A stretch of DNA of 64,000 nt from Micromonospora sp. WMMD961 (GTDB taxonomy: Bacteria > Actinomycetota > Actinomycetes > Mycobacteriales > Micromonosporaceae), in NCBI RefSeq assembly GCF_029626145.1, contig NZ_JARUBJ010000002.1, positions 92,501 through 156,500 on the forward strand, written 5' to 3'. Under the pieces are notes generated by a model. It had not been told where the DNA came from and made no database searches. It was given only the letters and a program-made list of their open reading frames with translations. Below, one piece after another: positions 17,477-26,515 of this stretch. Made by a program: the position numbers and the translations under genes. Numbering within the stretch: position 1 is the first letter of the stretch; every line of letters starts with the position of its first letter.

Positions 17477-17836
17477 GTGAGCGCCTGGGATATCTCCCCC
17501 GGTGGAGTGCGTGATGTCCTGAATCGCACGCATGCCGCAGCCGCCCCGTTCGAGGGGCAGATGAAGAATTTCAACTCGGCGTTGGAGGGTTCTGCCGTCC
17601 AGTCGAGTTCGGAGATCGTCGGGCAGGCACTTCAGGGCTTCGTTGAGTCGATCCGCGCGGATCTTGAGTTCGTGTTCACTCGCACGGGGGCGTGCATGAA
17701 TGCGGCGGCACAGGCGACGAACGCATATGTCCAGGGTGATCTGGACATGGCCGCGAACGCGCAGCGCAGCGCCTCGGCGGCACCCGACCCGTCGGCCACC
17801 ATGCCGGGTCCGGGCCGTCAGGCGGTGCCACAATGA
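17477..17836 (+). CDS. DUF6507-type small T7SS partner protein
   Basis: 119 residues, beginning MSAWDISPGGVRDVLNRTHA; two long helices, then a disordered proline-rich tail. I recognise it as a DUF6507-like family found beside actinobacterial type VII effectors. Its last codons overlap the start of the 743-residue toxin gene (ATGA), implying coupled translation and perhaps a role as a dedicated chaperone for it. Ribosome binding site GAGGGAGCACAAGC. Confidence 0.75.
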   Translation: MSAWDISPGGVRDVLNRTHAAAAPFEGQMKNFNSALEGSAVQSSSEIVGQALQGFVESIRADLEFVFTRTGACMNAAAQATNAYVQGDLDMAANAQRSASAAPDPSATMPGPGRQAVPQ

Positions 17837-20064
17837 TCAATCCGGGGGAGATCCCGCAGATCCCGGGAAACATGGAACTGCTGGCCACCCACGCACAGAC
17901 GATCAAGACCACCGGTGTCGACTTCGCCAATACCGGTCAGGCGGTCGACACCACCTGGCAGGGGTTGGCCGCGGTATACGAGGCACCGGAGGCGGCGCAG
18001 TTGTTCGCCGCGTCCGGCCCGATCCGCACCGTGTCAGCGTCGGTCGGCGAGGACGTCCAGGCCGTCGGCACCGCCCTGGCCACCTATGCCACAGAGGTCA
18101 AGGAGATCAAGGCCCAACTCGTGGCGCTCAAGGGCCAAGCCGAACAGTTCGTCGCGTCCACCAGGGACGACGACGACTGGCGTGAGGACGAAGGCAAGGT
18201 CAACCAGCACAACGGGTTGATCTCCGCGGTGAACACGCAGGTCGCCGCGTTCTTCGAAGCGCAACGCAAGTGCGCCAACACGATCAACGCCCTCTACGGT
18301 GGCCGCCAGTACCGGGCCGACAACGCCGACGGCCAGGCCGACGACGGCGAGTACGGGTTTGACGCCAACACCCTCAACGCGGCAGCCGGTGAGGACGGGG
18401 CTCTGCCCTGGGGCAGCACCGAGGAACACGACCGCGGCTTCCTCGGTGACGTCGGGGCGTTCTTCGGCGGCGTCGGTGAAGGCTTCGTCACCATGCTCGG
18501 AGACCTCGGTGCGCTGATCGGACGCGACCCCACCACCGGCGAATGGAGTTGGGACACCGCCGGGCAGTCCTGGCTGGGTCTGGGCAAGTTCGTCTGGGCG
18601 GTCTCGATCTACATCAACCCGGTCACCATCGTGATCGACCAGACCGTCGGCATGCCGTTCATGGAGAAGGGCGAAGCCGGCAACCTTCTCCTCAACGCGG
18701 GCAAGAGCATCATCGCCTACGACATGTGGAGCGAGGACAAGTCGAGGGCTGGGGGCCTCGCCGCGTTCAACATCGTCTCCGCCGTCGTCGGCACCAAGGG
18801 CGCCGCCTCCGGTCTACGCGGCGCCGGCGCAGCCGTCAACAGCATCCGGGGCAGCGCGACCGCCGCCCGCATCAGCGCCGGACTGGTCCGCGCCGGCAAC
18901 TGGCTCGACAACCTGCCCACCGTGGGCGAGGTCGCCATCAACTTCGCCAAGAAGTTCGACATCCAGATTCCGCAGCTCGGGCTGGTGCCCGCGATCGCGG
19001 ACGACGTGCCGACCACACGCGGCTTCGACGTCGAGATGCCGAGCGACCGCAGTCCCAACACCATGAACATGGACGGCGGCAACAATCCCGGCGGCAACAC
19101 ACCCGGCGGGCGCACCCCGGGCGAGTCCACGACAGGCAATCTCCCCGATGACAACCCGCCGGTGAGAAACCTGCCCGAAGACACCCCGCCCGTCCGGAAC
19201 CCTCCGGACGACACCCCGCCCGTCAGAGAGGTGCCGGACGACAACACGCCCTCCGGCAACGTCCCCGACGACAACACCCCCGGCAACGTCCCCGACGACA
19301 ACACCCCCGGCAACCTGCCCGACGACAACACCCCCGGCAACCTGCCCGACGACAACACCCCCGGCAACCTGCCCGACGACAACACGAGGCTGCCCGACGG
19401 GACGCAACGCATACCGGAGGACCGCACCGCTCCCCAGGAACTCGGGCGGGTGGAAGGTGACGTCACCCGCGACGCCGACGGTCTCATCACTCACGTCGAC
19501 GGCAAGCCGCTGGACGAATACTTGCGCGACACGGCCACCCAACGCACCGACGAAATCCGGAACATGCGCGACACGGGCGTGATCTCGGCGAAGGAGACCG
19601 GCCCGGTCAACTCGGTCGCTGTCGACCTGCGTACCGGCGAGGTCTTCGAGGGTGTCAACGGGCGCCCGAGGGACGTCATCCCCGACGAGAACCTGCACCC
19701 GGTACTGCGGGAACGCCTCGAACAGATGCGCGCCGACGGTCCGTACCCGCAGTACAACCGCGACGGCACCCCGATGATGCGCGACGGCGAGCAGGTCACG
19801 ACCCCGTACCCGCACGGCGACAACCCGCTGCGACACGCCGAGGTCAAGGCCGTCAACGAGATGTTGTGGCGGCGCGGCCCGGACGTCGACGCGAGTGTCA
19901 TGTCCGAGTTCCGCGTCGACAACCGTTTCCCGTTCCGATCCGATGGGCAAGTGGCCGCCCCGTGCTGCGCGAACTGCCATAGGCTGCTGGCGGGCACGCC
20001 CAGCAACGCCGGGCGTCTCACCTATGACAGCGGCCATCCCGATAGCCAGTTCATCCCGGAGTAA
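17833..20064 (+). CDS. Type VII-type polymorphic toxin with YwqJ-like deaminase tip
   Basis: 743 residues. The N-terminal helical WXG-like domain includes DTTWQGLAAVYEAPEA. A middle part has Gly/Ala-rich hydrophobic stretches (residues about 210-350). A disordered linker carries tandem DDNTPGNLP units (about 467-517). The last 150 residues are an effector domain. The tip has PLRHAEVKAVNEMLW (His668, Glu670) and APCCANCHRLL (Cys711/712 and Cys715), the zinc-ligand and proton-shuttle pattern HAE plus CxxC of deaminase-fold toxins of the YwqJ type. Such domains deaminate nucleic-acid bases or nucleotides; the substrate here is inference. A YwqK-like gene follows 5 bp on. Delivery through the adjacent EccC/EccD machine is likely. 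Confidence 0.87.
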   Translation: MINPGEIPQIPGNMELLATHAQTIKTTGVDFANTGQAVDTTWQGLAAVYEAPEAAQLFAASGPIRTVSASVGEDVQAVGTALATYATEVKEIKAQLVALKGQAEQFVASTRDDDDWREDEGKVNQHNGLISAVNTQVAAFFEAQRKCANTINALYGGRQYRADNADGQADDGEYGFDANTLNAAAGEDGALPWGSTEEHDRGFLGDVGAFFGGVGEGFVTMLGDLGALIGRDPTTGEWSWDTAGQSWLGLGKFVWAVSIYINPVTIVIDQTVGMPFMEKGEAGNLLLNAGKSIIAYDMWSEDKSRAGGLAAFNIVSAVVGTKGAASGLRGAGAAVNSIRGSATAARISAGLVRAGNWLDNLPTVGEVAINFAKKFDIQIPQLGLVPAIADDVPTTRGFDVEMPSDRSPNTMNMDGGNNPGGNTPGGRTPGESTTGNLPDDNPPVRNLPEDTPPVRNPPDDTPPVREVPDDNTPSGNVPDDNTPGNVPDDNTPGNLPDDNTPGNLPDDNTPGNLPDDNTRLPDGTQRIPEDRTAPQELGRVEGDVTRDADGLITHVDGKPLDEYLRDTATQRTDEIRNMRDTGVISAKETGPVNSVAVDLRTGEVFEGVNGRPRDVIPDENLHPVLRERLEQMRADGPYPQYNRDGTPMMRDGEQVTTPYPHGDNPLRHAEVKAVNEMLWRRGPDVDASVMSEFRVDNRFPFRSDGQVAAPCCANCHRLLAGTPSNAGRLTYDSGHPDSQFIPE
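19232..19386 (+). repeat. 27-bp tandem repeats in the toxin linker
   Basis: About five and a half copies of a 27-bp unit encoding DDNTPGN(V/L)P. The last three copies are almost identical at DNA level, indicating recent slippage or recombination in the linker that separates the conserved trafficking part from the toxin tip. Confidence 0.85.
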
Positions 20065-20069
20065 GGGCT

Positions 20070-20420
20070 ATGCGAGTCGATTACGACGACGTCGAGACCG
20101 AAGACGACCTGCGGGTGACTTACCAGGGCGAACCGTTCACCGGCGAGGTGGTCGAACGTTCGCCGCAGGGTCAGGTCATCGCTCTCACCACGTACTTCCA
20201 GGGCATGGAGGACGGCCCTTCCGCCGAGTGGTACCCGACCGGCGAGCGTAAGGCTGAGGGCAACGTGCGTTACGGCACGGCTGTCGGCGTACACGAGGAG
20301 TGGCACCGCAACGGCAACCCCGCCGCCCGTGTCGAGTTCGACGACCAGGGCAAAGTGCTCAGCCGGCAGCGCTGGGCCGAGGACGGCACGCCGATCGAAA
20401 GCTACGTCGCGCAGGGCTGA
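20070..20420 (+). CDS. YwqK-like MORN-repeat antitoxin (immunity protein)
   Basis: 116 residues of MORN-type repeats: GEPFTGEVVERSPQG, YFQGMEDGPSAEWYPTGERK and GVHEEWHRNGNPAARVEF. The repeats and the location 5 bp after a YwqJ-type toxin match the Bacillus YwqJ/YwqK toxin-antitoxin arrangement. It probably binds and neutralises the deaminase tip in the cytoplasm of the producer. The protein has no signal peptide, as expected for a cytosolic immunity factor. Nearly certain operon partner of the toxin. Confidence 0.86.
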   Translation: MRVDYDDVETEDDLRVTYQGEPFTGEVVERSPQGQVIALTTYFQGMEDGPSAEWYPTGERKAEGNVRYGTAVGVHEEWHRNGNPAARVEFDDQGKVLSRQRWAEDGTPIESYVAQG

Positions 20421-20517
20421 GCACGTGCTGCCGGGCGAGGGGGTAGGTGAAGCGCCTACTCCCCCGCAGCGGCCGACCTGACGATGCCTCCCTCCCGGCC
20501 CATGGAGTTGATCGCCT

Positions 20518-21213
20518 GTGACAGGCCGCTGGGTTGCCCCCGAATTGCTGGCCGCCCTGCCCGTTCCGTGGCGGCTGGCGGATCCCGTCGAGCGTGGCAA
20601 GGCGACGCGAGAGCTGCCGCCCGACCCGAAGCAGCAGGCTGAGGCCGTACGGGCGTTGGAGATGTGTCTCGCCTACCTGGTGGGCGTCAGGGACACCTAC
20701 GGCGACGAGACCGACTGGGGGCTCCCCCGAGCGTTCTTTGACGACTACTGGTTCATCCTGTACGCGAGGCTCAAGCAGTCGATGCCAACCCTCGCCGATG
20801 TCACCCCCGAAAGGGTGCGTGACTGGGCCGAGACGTACCTGGACGCGGAGGACGTTTTCGGCGCGACCTGGACGACGCCACCGGACGACGTCGTCGACCG
20901 CATCGGCCGGTCCTGGGTCTTCTTCATCGTGCAAGGGGCGACGGAGAGCCTGATCCGGTGGTTCCGCCAGGTCGGGCCCGATCACCTGGACGATGCGGAA
21001 CGAGCCCGAGTGGTGGACCTCCTCAAGGAGGCCACCCCTCGCTTGCAGTGGCGGCTGACGATCATCACCATCCCGACGATTCCTCAACTCGGCGGACCAG
21101 CCGAGAAGAGCTACTTCGATCGTCTGGCCAACGAACCGGACCTGCCCGAGAAGACACGCGCCGAGGCGGAGAGCGTCAGTTCGTTCATCGACCGCGCCCA
21201 CGAACCGATCTAG
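20518..21213 (+). CDS. Hypothetical protein downstream of toxin/antitoxin pair
   Basis: 231 residues, GTG start behind GGAGTTGATCGCCT. I do not recognise the family. It is soluble and mixed charge, with Trp/Tyr-rich helices such as LPRAFFDDYWFILYARLKQS and GRSWVFFIVQGATESLIRWF. There is no signal peptide and no catalytic motif. Position after the antitoxin and the same strand suggest a second immunity gene or an orphan immunity left from an exchanged toxin. Codon use looks like its neighbours. It converges with the DUF6177 gene 6 bp on. Confidence 0.7.
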   Translation: MTGRWVAPELLAALPVPWRLADPVERGKATRELPPDPKQQAEAVRALEMCLAYLVGVRDTYGDETDWGLPRAFFDDYWFILYARLKQSMPTLADVTPERVRDWAETYLDAEDVFGATWTTPPDDVVDRIGRSWVFFIVQGATESLIRWFRQVGPDHLDDAERARVVDLLKEATPRLQWRLTIITIPTIPQLGGPAEKSYFDRLANEPDLPEKTRAEAESVSSFIDRAHEPI

Positions 21214-21219
21214 TCGATC

Positions 21220-22197
21220 TCAGCCGTTGCCCTGGCCGGCGGTGCTCAGGCCGTACCTGCGCAACACCGCGGTGAGGTTCTCGTACGGGGCGCCCGGCCC
21301 CCTGTCCACCCTGTACCACCACGCGCGGCGCGCGCCCCGGCCGAGCGCCCGACCCGGGACCGTCTCCGGCTCGGAGTCGAGCGCCTGTTCCTGACGGCCG
21401 ACCAGGATGCCCAGCGGCAGCGCGGGGAGGCTCGGCGTGCTGGACCGTAGCCCGCGCGATCGGCCCGGGTGCACGGTCACGATCATGCTGCGCACTGTCG
21501 TCGCCAACTTCTCCGCGAGCGCCTCGACCGTCTCCTCGTCGACCTCCGACAGCGGAGGGCCGGCGATTCGGAGCTGTTCGCGGACGCCGACGTCGACCCG
21601 CTCGACCGTCAGGACCCCGAGCAGCGCCGAACGTTGCTCTCCGCCGACGATCGCCACGCTGGATGGTGCCGGTGCCCGCGTACGGCAGAACGACGTGAGC
21701 TCGCGGCGCGACCACCGCTCGGTCACCGGCTCGGCGACGCCCCAACCGACCGGGTCGTTGCCGGTGAGGGCGCGCACGGCGGCCTCGGTGCTGCCGCCGA
21801 GTTCCAGGGCCTCGGTGGCCGGGTGCAGCGTGACGATCTGGATCTCCAAGCCGCCGGACCAGGGTACGGCGGTCGGCAGCGGACCACCGGTAGGCGACCC
21901 GTTGGACGCCGAGAAGCATCGGCCGTCCCAGTGCAGAGGCAACCCGGTGAGCCCGTCGCGGTACTGGTCGCCGGCGCGCACCACCCACTGACCCTGGGCC
22001 TGCGCCAGCATCACTTCGAGCGGGTACGTGATGGAGCCGTCGGCCGGTGTGACGAGTTGGAGCAGCAACCCGTTGCGGACCGCGTCGACCGCCGCTTCGG
22101 CGAGCCAGGGTGAGAGGCCCACGACGACGCGGTGCTGGTGCAGGACGACGGCCCGGTCGGTGATCGTGTCGGTCGCGCCGGTCATCGGTTCGCCCAT
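21220..22197 (-). CDS. DUF6177 family protein, T7SS-linked
   Basis: 325 residues starting ATG at 22197 behind GGGAGGACTGAC; a second ATG at 22185 overlaps the upstream stop and is possible. The N-terminal region begins TDTITDRAVVLHQHRVVVGL. Further motifs are LQLVTPADGSITYPLEVMLA and GLTGLPLHWDG. It is a soluble protein of the DUF6177 type found at the end of actinobacterial type VII operons; molecular role unknown. The open frame further upstream, to 22518, is a shadow of the neighbouring gene. Confidence 0.8.
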   Translation of the reverse strand: MGEPMTGATDTITDRAVVLHQHRVVVGLSPWLAEAAVDAVRNGLLLQLVTPADGSITYPLEVMLAQAQGQWVVRAGDQYRDGLTGLPLHWDGRCFSASNGSPTGGPLPTAVPWSGGLEIQIVTLHPATEALELGGSTEAAVRALTGNDPVGWGVAEPVTERWSRRELTSFCRTRAPAPSSVAIVGGEQRSALLGVLTVERVDVGVREQLRIAGPPLSEVDEETVEALAEKLATTVRSMIVTVHPGRSRGLRSSTPSLPALPLGILVGRQEQALDSEPETVPGRALGRGARRAWWYRVDRGPGAPYENLTAVLRRYGLSTAGQGNG

Positions 22198-22541
22198 GTC
22201 AGTCCTCCCGTTATCGCTACCAGCGCGTCGGCGAAGCGGCGGGTGACCTCGGCGGCCCGCGGGTCGCCGTCGGGTGCCCGGCTCTCCACCCACCAGACCT
22301 GGCCTCCGAAGGAGTCGTCCAGCGTGACGCCGAGCAACCGTTCCGCCTCGCCCGGCACCTGTACCAGCCGCGCGGTCTCGACGGTCAGCAACAATCGACC
22401 GTCCGCCGGGTCGAACAACTGCACCAACCCGGCCGAATCCACAGTGTCCATCTTCAAGTCGGAACCGACCGCGACCAGGGCACCGAGCATCGTGGCAGCG
22501 TCGGGCTCCGAGCGGCACAGGGCCACCGCGTCGTACGTCAT
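22182..22541 (-). CDS. Small T7SS operon protein, unknown
   Basis: 119 residues, MTYDAVALCRSEPDAATMLG to GGLTWANR. No transmembrane segment. It contains LVQVPGEAERLLGV and QVWWVESRAPDG, an alpha-beta fold like small accessory or chaperone-type proteins. Its ATG shares a base with the EccC stop (TGATG) and its end overlaps the next gene, so it is firmly in the operon. Family not recognised beyond genomic context. Confidence 0.75.
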   Translation of the reverse strand: MTYDAVALCRSEPDAATMLGALVAVGSDLKMDTVDSAGLVQLFDPADGRLLLTVETARLVQVPGEAERLLGVTLDDSFGGQVWWVESRAPDGDPRAAEVTRRFADALVAITGGLTWANR

Positions 22542-25500
22542 CAGTGCTCCTTGGTTTCGCCGAGGTACGCGGTCTGCGTCATGCGCGGGGCGTTACCTGG
22601 GCGGATGAGCTGCCCGCGCCCCACCGGTAGGACCGTTGGCCGCACCCCTGTGAACAGTTGGCCCTCGGTGCGGTCACCGGACATGAGCAGACTCAGACAA
22701 CCGGCCTCGCGCACGGCCAGCGGGAACGGCTCGAACAGGCCGCGCGACGCACCGGCCACCCGGCGCGTCATCACCACGTGCAGCCCGGTATCACGCGCGG
22801 CCGCCACATACGGGACGAACGCGCCCAGCGGTTGGCTGGCCGACGCGGCGAGGATGTCGTAGTCGTCGATGAGCAGCACGATCCGTGGCCGTGCCAGGTC
22901 GGACGGCTGCCTCGTGGCCAGTTCCTTGCACACCGCCGCCGACAACTGCTGGGCGAGCGTCGCGTTGGTGGCGTAACCACCGAGGTAGGACTCCGGCACC
23001 ACGTCGGCGAGCCCTCGGCGCGGGTCGAACACGGCGAACACCAACTCGTCGGACGTGTACTGCCCCATCAACTCCTCGGCTACGAGCCGCAACAGGTTCG
23101 TCTTACCGGTCCGGGGGTCACCGAGGACGAGGAAGTGTTGGTCTCGACCGAAGAGGTCGAGCACAGCGGGGGTGAAGTCACTCTCGAACCGGCCGAAGGG
23201 CACCACCCCGTGCCCGGCCGGGGCGGTGGCGAGATCGGTCAGCGGCAGCACCGCGGGGAGCACCCGCACGGGTGGCGGCAGCGGGCCCGACCACGATCCG
23301 CGTACCGACTCGGCCGCCGCGACCAGCCCGGCGGTCGCCGGATCCGGTTGGCCGTCGAGGCGCGGCAGGGCGACCTGGGCGAACAGCTTCCCGCTGGTCA
23401 GCGCCCGGCCGGCCTGGTCCGACGAGATGCCCCGGGCCAGCCTGCCGTCGATGCTGGACTCGGCGGGCTCGGTGAGCCGCAGCTCGATGCGGTTGGCGAA
23501 GGCGACCTGCTGCGCGGCGCGAACCTCGTTCCACCGCCGGGCGGTGCCGATCACGTGGATGCCGTACCGGCCGCCCCTGGCAAGCAGGTCGTGCACCTTG
23601 GGTTCGAGGCTCTCGAACTCGGCGTTGAGCTGGCCGTACCCGTCGATCAGCAGCACCACGTCGACACAGCCCACCTCCGCGCGTACGTGTTCGCCAGCGG
23701 CGCGCAGGTCGTCGATGGTGTCGAACTGGTGCTGGGTGTAGATCCGCTGGCGCTGCGCGAGCATGGCGTGCACCTCGTCGACGGTGCGGCGGATGCGCTC
23801 CCGGTCCTCGCGACTGGCGACGCCGCCGACGTGGGGCAACCCGACCAGGCCCGACAGCCCGTTGCCGAGCAGGTCGATGCCGTAGATGCCGACGTCGGTA
23901 GGGCGGTAGGTGGTGGCCAGTCCCAGCGCCAGGGTGCGCAGCGCGGTCGTCTTGCCGGTGCCGGGCCCACCGAGCACGAGTGCGTTGCCGCCACTGCTGG
24001 CCAGGTCGACCAGCCAGGGGCCCTGCCACTGACGGGCCGGATCGTCGAGGCGGCCGAGCGGCACCGGGAGCCCGTTGCCGGCCGACCCGGCGATCTCCAA
24101 GCGGAGCCCCTCCGGGGTGCTGCGGATCCCACCGGCCGCCTGGTCGAGGGTGAGGGCGGGCGGCAACGGCGGCAGCCAGATCGCCTGAACGCGCTGGTCA
24201 CTCGTGGCCATCTGCTCGACCACTGTCGAGAGCAGCGTCGGGCCCGTGGTGCGCCTGGTCGCCTTCGGCTCCTCGGGTACGCCGTCGTCGGTGTCCCGGC
24301 GGACGGTGCCGATCACCGGCATCGGCTTCGCCATCGGGCCGACGATCGGGGCGAGTTCGGCGTCGGCTCCGTCGGTGAGCGGGCCGGAGACGTAGGCGGC
24401 CTTGAACCGCTGGTAGATCGAGACGTCGACCTTCAGATACCCGTTGCCGGGCAACGGAGGCAGTTGGAACGCGTCGACCGTGTCGAGGACGGTGCGCGAC
24501 TCCATCTCGGTGAGCGTGCGCAGCCCGAGGCGGTAGGCCAGGTAGTTCTCCAGGCCGCGCATCTTGCCCTGCTCGACCCGTTGGCTGGACAGCAGCAGGT
24601 GCACACCGATCGACCGGCCGATCCGGCCGATCCGGAGGAACAGGTCGATGAACTCCGACTTGGCCGCGAGCAGCTCGCCGAACTCGTCGATGAGCACGAG
24701 CAGGTGCGGCAGCGGAGGCAGGGTGCTGCGCTCGCCCTGCACCGCGCGCAGCAGGTGGTACTCGACGATGTCGGTGACCTTTCCCGCGTCGGCGAGCAAC
24801 TGCTGGCGCCGCTGCACCTCACCGTCGAGGCTGGTGTACATCCGTTCCACCAGCGCGGCGTCGGCGACCAGGTTGGTGATCAGCCCGGAGACGTGCGGCA
24901 TCTCGGCGAACGGTGCGAACGTCGCACCACCCTTGTAGTCGACGAGCACCATCGCCAGCCGTTCGGGCGGGTGGCTCGCCGCCAGGGCGAGGACGAGCGT
25001 CCTCAGCAGCTCGCTCTTGCCCGACCCGGTGGCGCCGACACACAGCCCGTGCGGGCCCATGCCGAGCTGCGCGGATTCCTTCAGGTCGAGTAGCACCGGG
25101 CGGCCCACCGGGTCCACACCGATCGGTACGCGCAGGAAGTCCCGCTCGCCCCGGGGCCGCCACAGCGTGGCCAGGTCCAGGTTCGTGGGATCGGACAACC
25201 CCAGCAGGTCCTGGAAGTCGGCCGGCGGGGTGCCCGTGCCGTCGTCGTACGAGTCGGCCGACAGCCGCAGCGGTGCGATGGCACGGGCGAGGCCCTCCAC
25301 CAATGGCACCGGCACCTCGTCGACAGTGCCGACCACGGTCATCGGCGGCGACGCGGTGAGATCCTCCAGCGCGAGCGCACCCCGGTCGATGGTGATCCGC
25401 CGGGAGATGTCGCCAGGCTCCTGCAGCCGGTCGGCGAGCAGGTGGACCACTGTGACACCGAGGCTCCCGAGACCGACGAACTGGTCGGGGCTCGCCAACG

Positions 25501-26500
25501 CGCGGGCAACCTCGCCGTGGGCGTCGTCGATGACCAGCAGCCGCGACCGGGTGCGGGCCTCGGCACGTCCGGCGTTGTGGCGGAACGACTTGAGCGCGTT
25601 CGTGGCCCGCTCCTCCAGGTCCGCGGCGAGGAGTTCGGCGAGCGTCTCGGGGGTGGTGACCAGCAGCGGGGTGGGGCCGGTCGGGCCGATCGAGGTCCGG
25701 TCCAGCAGGTGCGGCAGCCAACGCGCCCACCGCCAGGTCGTCGCCCGCTCCGGCGTGGTGACGATCGCGAGCGTCACGTCGTCAGGGGCATGGAACGCGG
25801 CGACCTGGACGAGGATCGCGCTGGCAAGGGCGACCACCTCGTCGTAGTCCGGCGAGATCACGCTGACGTCGCCGGCGCAGTCCAGGTCGACCCGGACCGG
25901 CAGCCCCGGCGTCAGTTCGAAGCGGCGCATCAGCGACTGCGCCTCGTGGCGCATGAAGGGGTCGAGCGGGTTGGTCGGTGTGCTCTGCTCACGCAGTTGC
26001 ATCGGCCGGACGGGTAGCGCACCCATGCCTACCCGTACCCGCAGGAAGTCGATGTCCGCGCGGCGGCGTTCCCAGAGTCGCGCCGGGCTGCGGATCACGT
26101 CGAGCAGCCGGCTGACCGGCGGGTCGAGCACTGTCGCCTGTTCCTGGAGGCGTTGCTCGTCCTCGCGTAGCTGCTCGCGTAGCTCTTCCAGGTAGTCCTG
26201 GTACCGCTCGCGCTGGACCCGGCGCTGCCGACCGGCCTTACCGAGCTGGGTGAGGTACATCGCCCCGGCCGCCGCCAGCGCGACGACCATGACCACCGCG
26301 CCCAGCGCCGCGAAGCCGGAGCCCCGCAGGAACATCATCATGCTCATCGCCACGCCCGCGCCAGCCATCGGCAGCAGCGCCTGGAGCCCCACCGCGGATC
26401 GCCCGTCGGGCAGCTGCGGTGGGGCGTCCAGCACAAGCGGTTCCATGGTGGACGCCGGGCGGGCGACCCGGGTGGGGCGGTGCACCATACGCGTCGACAT
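22541..26500 (-). CDS. eccC: EccC, fused type VII secretion ATPase
   Basis: 1319 residues, fused EccCa/EccCb. Two transmembrane helices lie near residues 45-80 (GVAMSMMMFLRGSGFAALGA and following). Three FtsK/SpoIIIE-like ATPase modules follow. The first, near 487, has GATGSGKSELLRTL and a full Walker B (LLVLIDEFGELLA). The second, near 842, has GGPGTGKTTALRTL but Walker B LLIDGYGQ without Glu. The third, near 1122, has GDPRTGKTNLL and LLIDDYDIL. Degenerate second and third sites are usual in EccC, where they bind substrate signals. It powers export across the inner membrane. ATG behind CGGAGGACGCCCTG, 15 bp after the MinD-like gene. Confidence 0.96.
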   Translation of the reverse strand: MSTRMVHRPTRVARPASTMEPLVLDAPPQLPDGRSAVGLQALLPMAGAGVAMSMMMFLRGSGFAALGAVVMVVALAAAGAMYLTQLGKAGRQRRVQRERYQDYLEELREQLREDEQRLQEQATVLDPPVSRLLDVIRSPARLWERRRADIDFLRVRVGMGALPVRPMQLREQSTPTNPLDPFMRHEAQSLMRRFELTPGLPVRVDLDCAGDVSVISPDYDEVVALASAILVQVAAFHAPDDVTLAIVTTPERATTWRWARWLPHLLDRTSIGPTGPTPLLVTTPETLAELLAADLEERATNALKSFRHNAGRAEARTRSRLLVIDDAHGEVARALASPDQFVGLGSLGVTVVHLLADRLQEPGDISRRITIDRGALALEDLTASPPMTVVGTVDEVPVPLVEGLARAIAPLRLSADSYDDGTGTPPADFQDLLGLSDPTNLDLATLWRPRGERDFLRVPIGVDPVGRPVLLDLKESAQLGMGPHGLCVGATGSGKSELLRTLVLALAASHPPERLAMVLVDYKGGATFAPFAEMPHVSGLITNLVADAALVERMYTSLDGEVQRRQQLLADAGKVTDIVEYHLLRAVQGERSTLPPLPHLLVLIDEFGELLAAKSEFIDLFLRIGRIGRSIGVHLLLSSQRVEQGKMRGLENYLAYRLGLRTLTEMESRTVLDTVDAFQLPPLPGNGYLKVDVSIYQRFKAAYVSGPLTDGADAELAPIVGPMAKPMPVIGTVRRDTDDGVPEEPKATRRTTGPTLLSTVVEQMATSDQRVQAIWLPPLPPALTLDQAAGGIRSTPEGLRLEIAGSAGNGLPVPLGRLDDPARQWQGPWLVDLASSGGNALVLGGPGTGKTTALRTLALGLATTYRPTDVGIYGIDLLGNGLSGLVGLPHVGGVASREDRERIRRTVDEVHAMLAQRQRIYTQHQFDTIDDLRAAGEHVRAEVGCVDVVLLIDGYGQLNAEFESLEPKVHDLLARGGRYGIHVIGTARRWNEVRAAQQVAFANRIELRLTEPAESSIDGRLARGISSDQAGRALTSGKLFAQVALPRLDGQPDPATAGLVAAAESVRGSWSGPLPPPVRVLPAVLPLTDLATAPAGHGVVPFGRFESDFTPAVLDLFGRDQHFLVLGDPRTGKTNLLRLVAEELMGQYTSDELVFAVFDPRRGLADVVPESYLGGYATNATLAQQLSAAVCKELATRQPSDLARPRIVLLIDDYDILAASASQPLGAFVPYVAAARDTGLHVVMTRRVAGASRGLFEPFPLAVREAGCLSLLMSGDRTEGQLFTGVRPTVLPVGRGQLIRPGNAPRMTQTAYLGETKEH

Positions 26501-26515
26501 CAGGGCGTCCTCCGG

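Noticed and set aside
22658..25093. An 811-residue open frame on the plus strand opposite eccC
   Set aside because: Shadow of eccC caused by high GC; sequence is Arg/His/Gln-rich and not protein-like.
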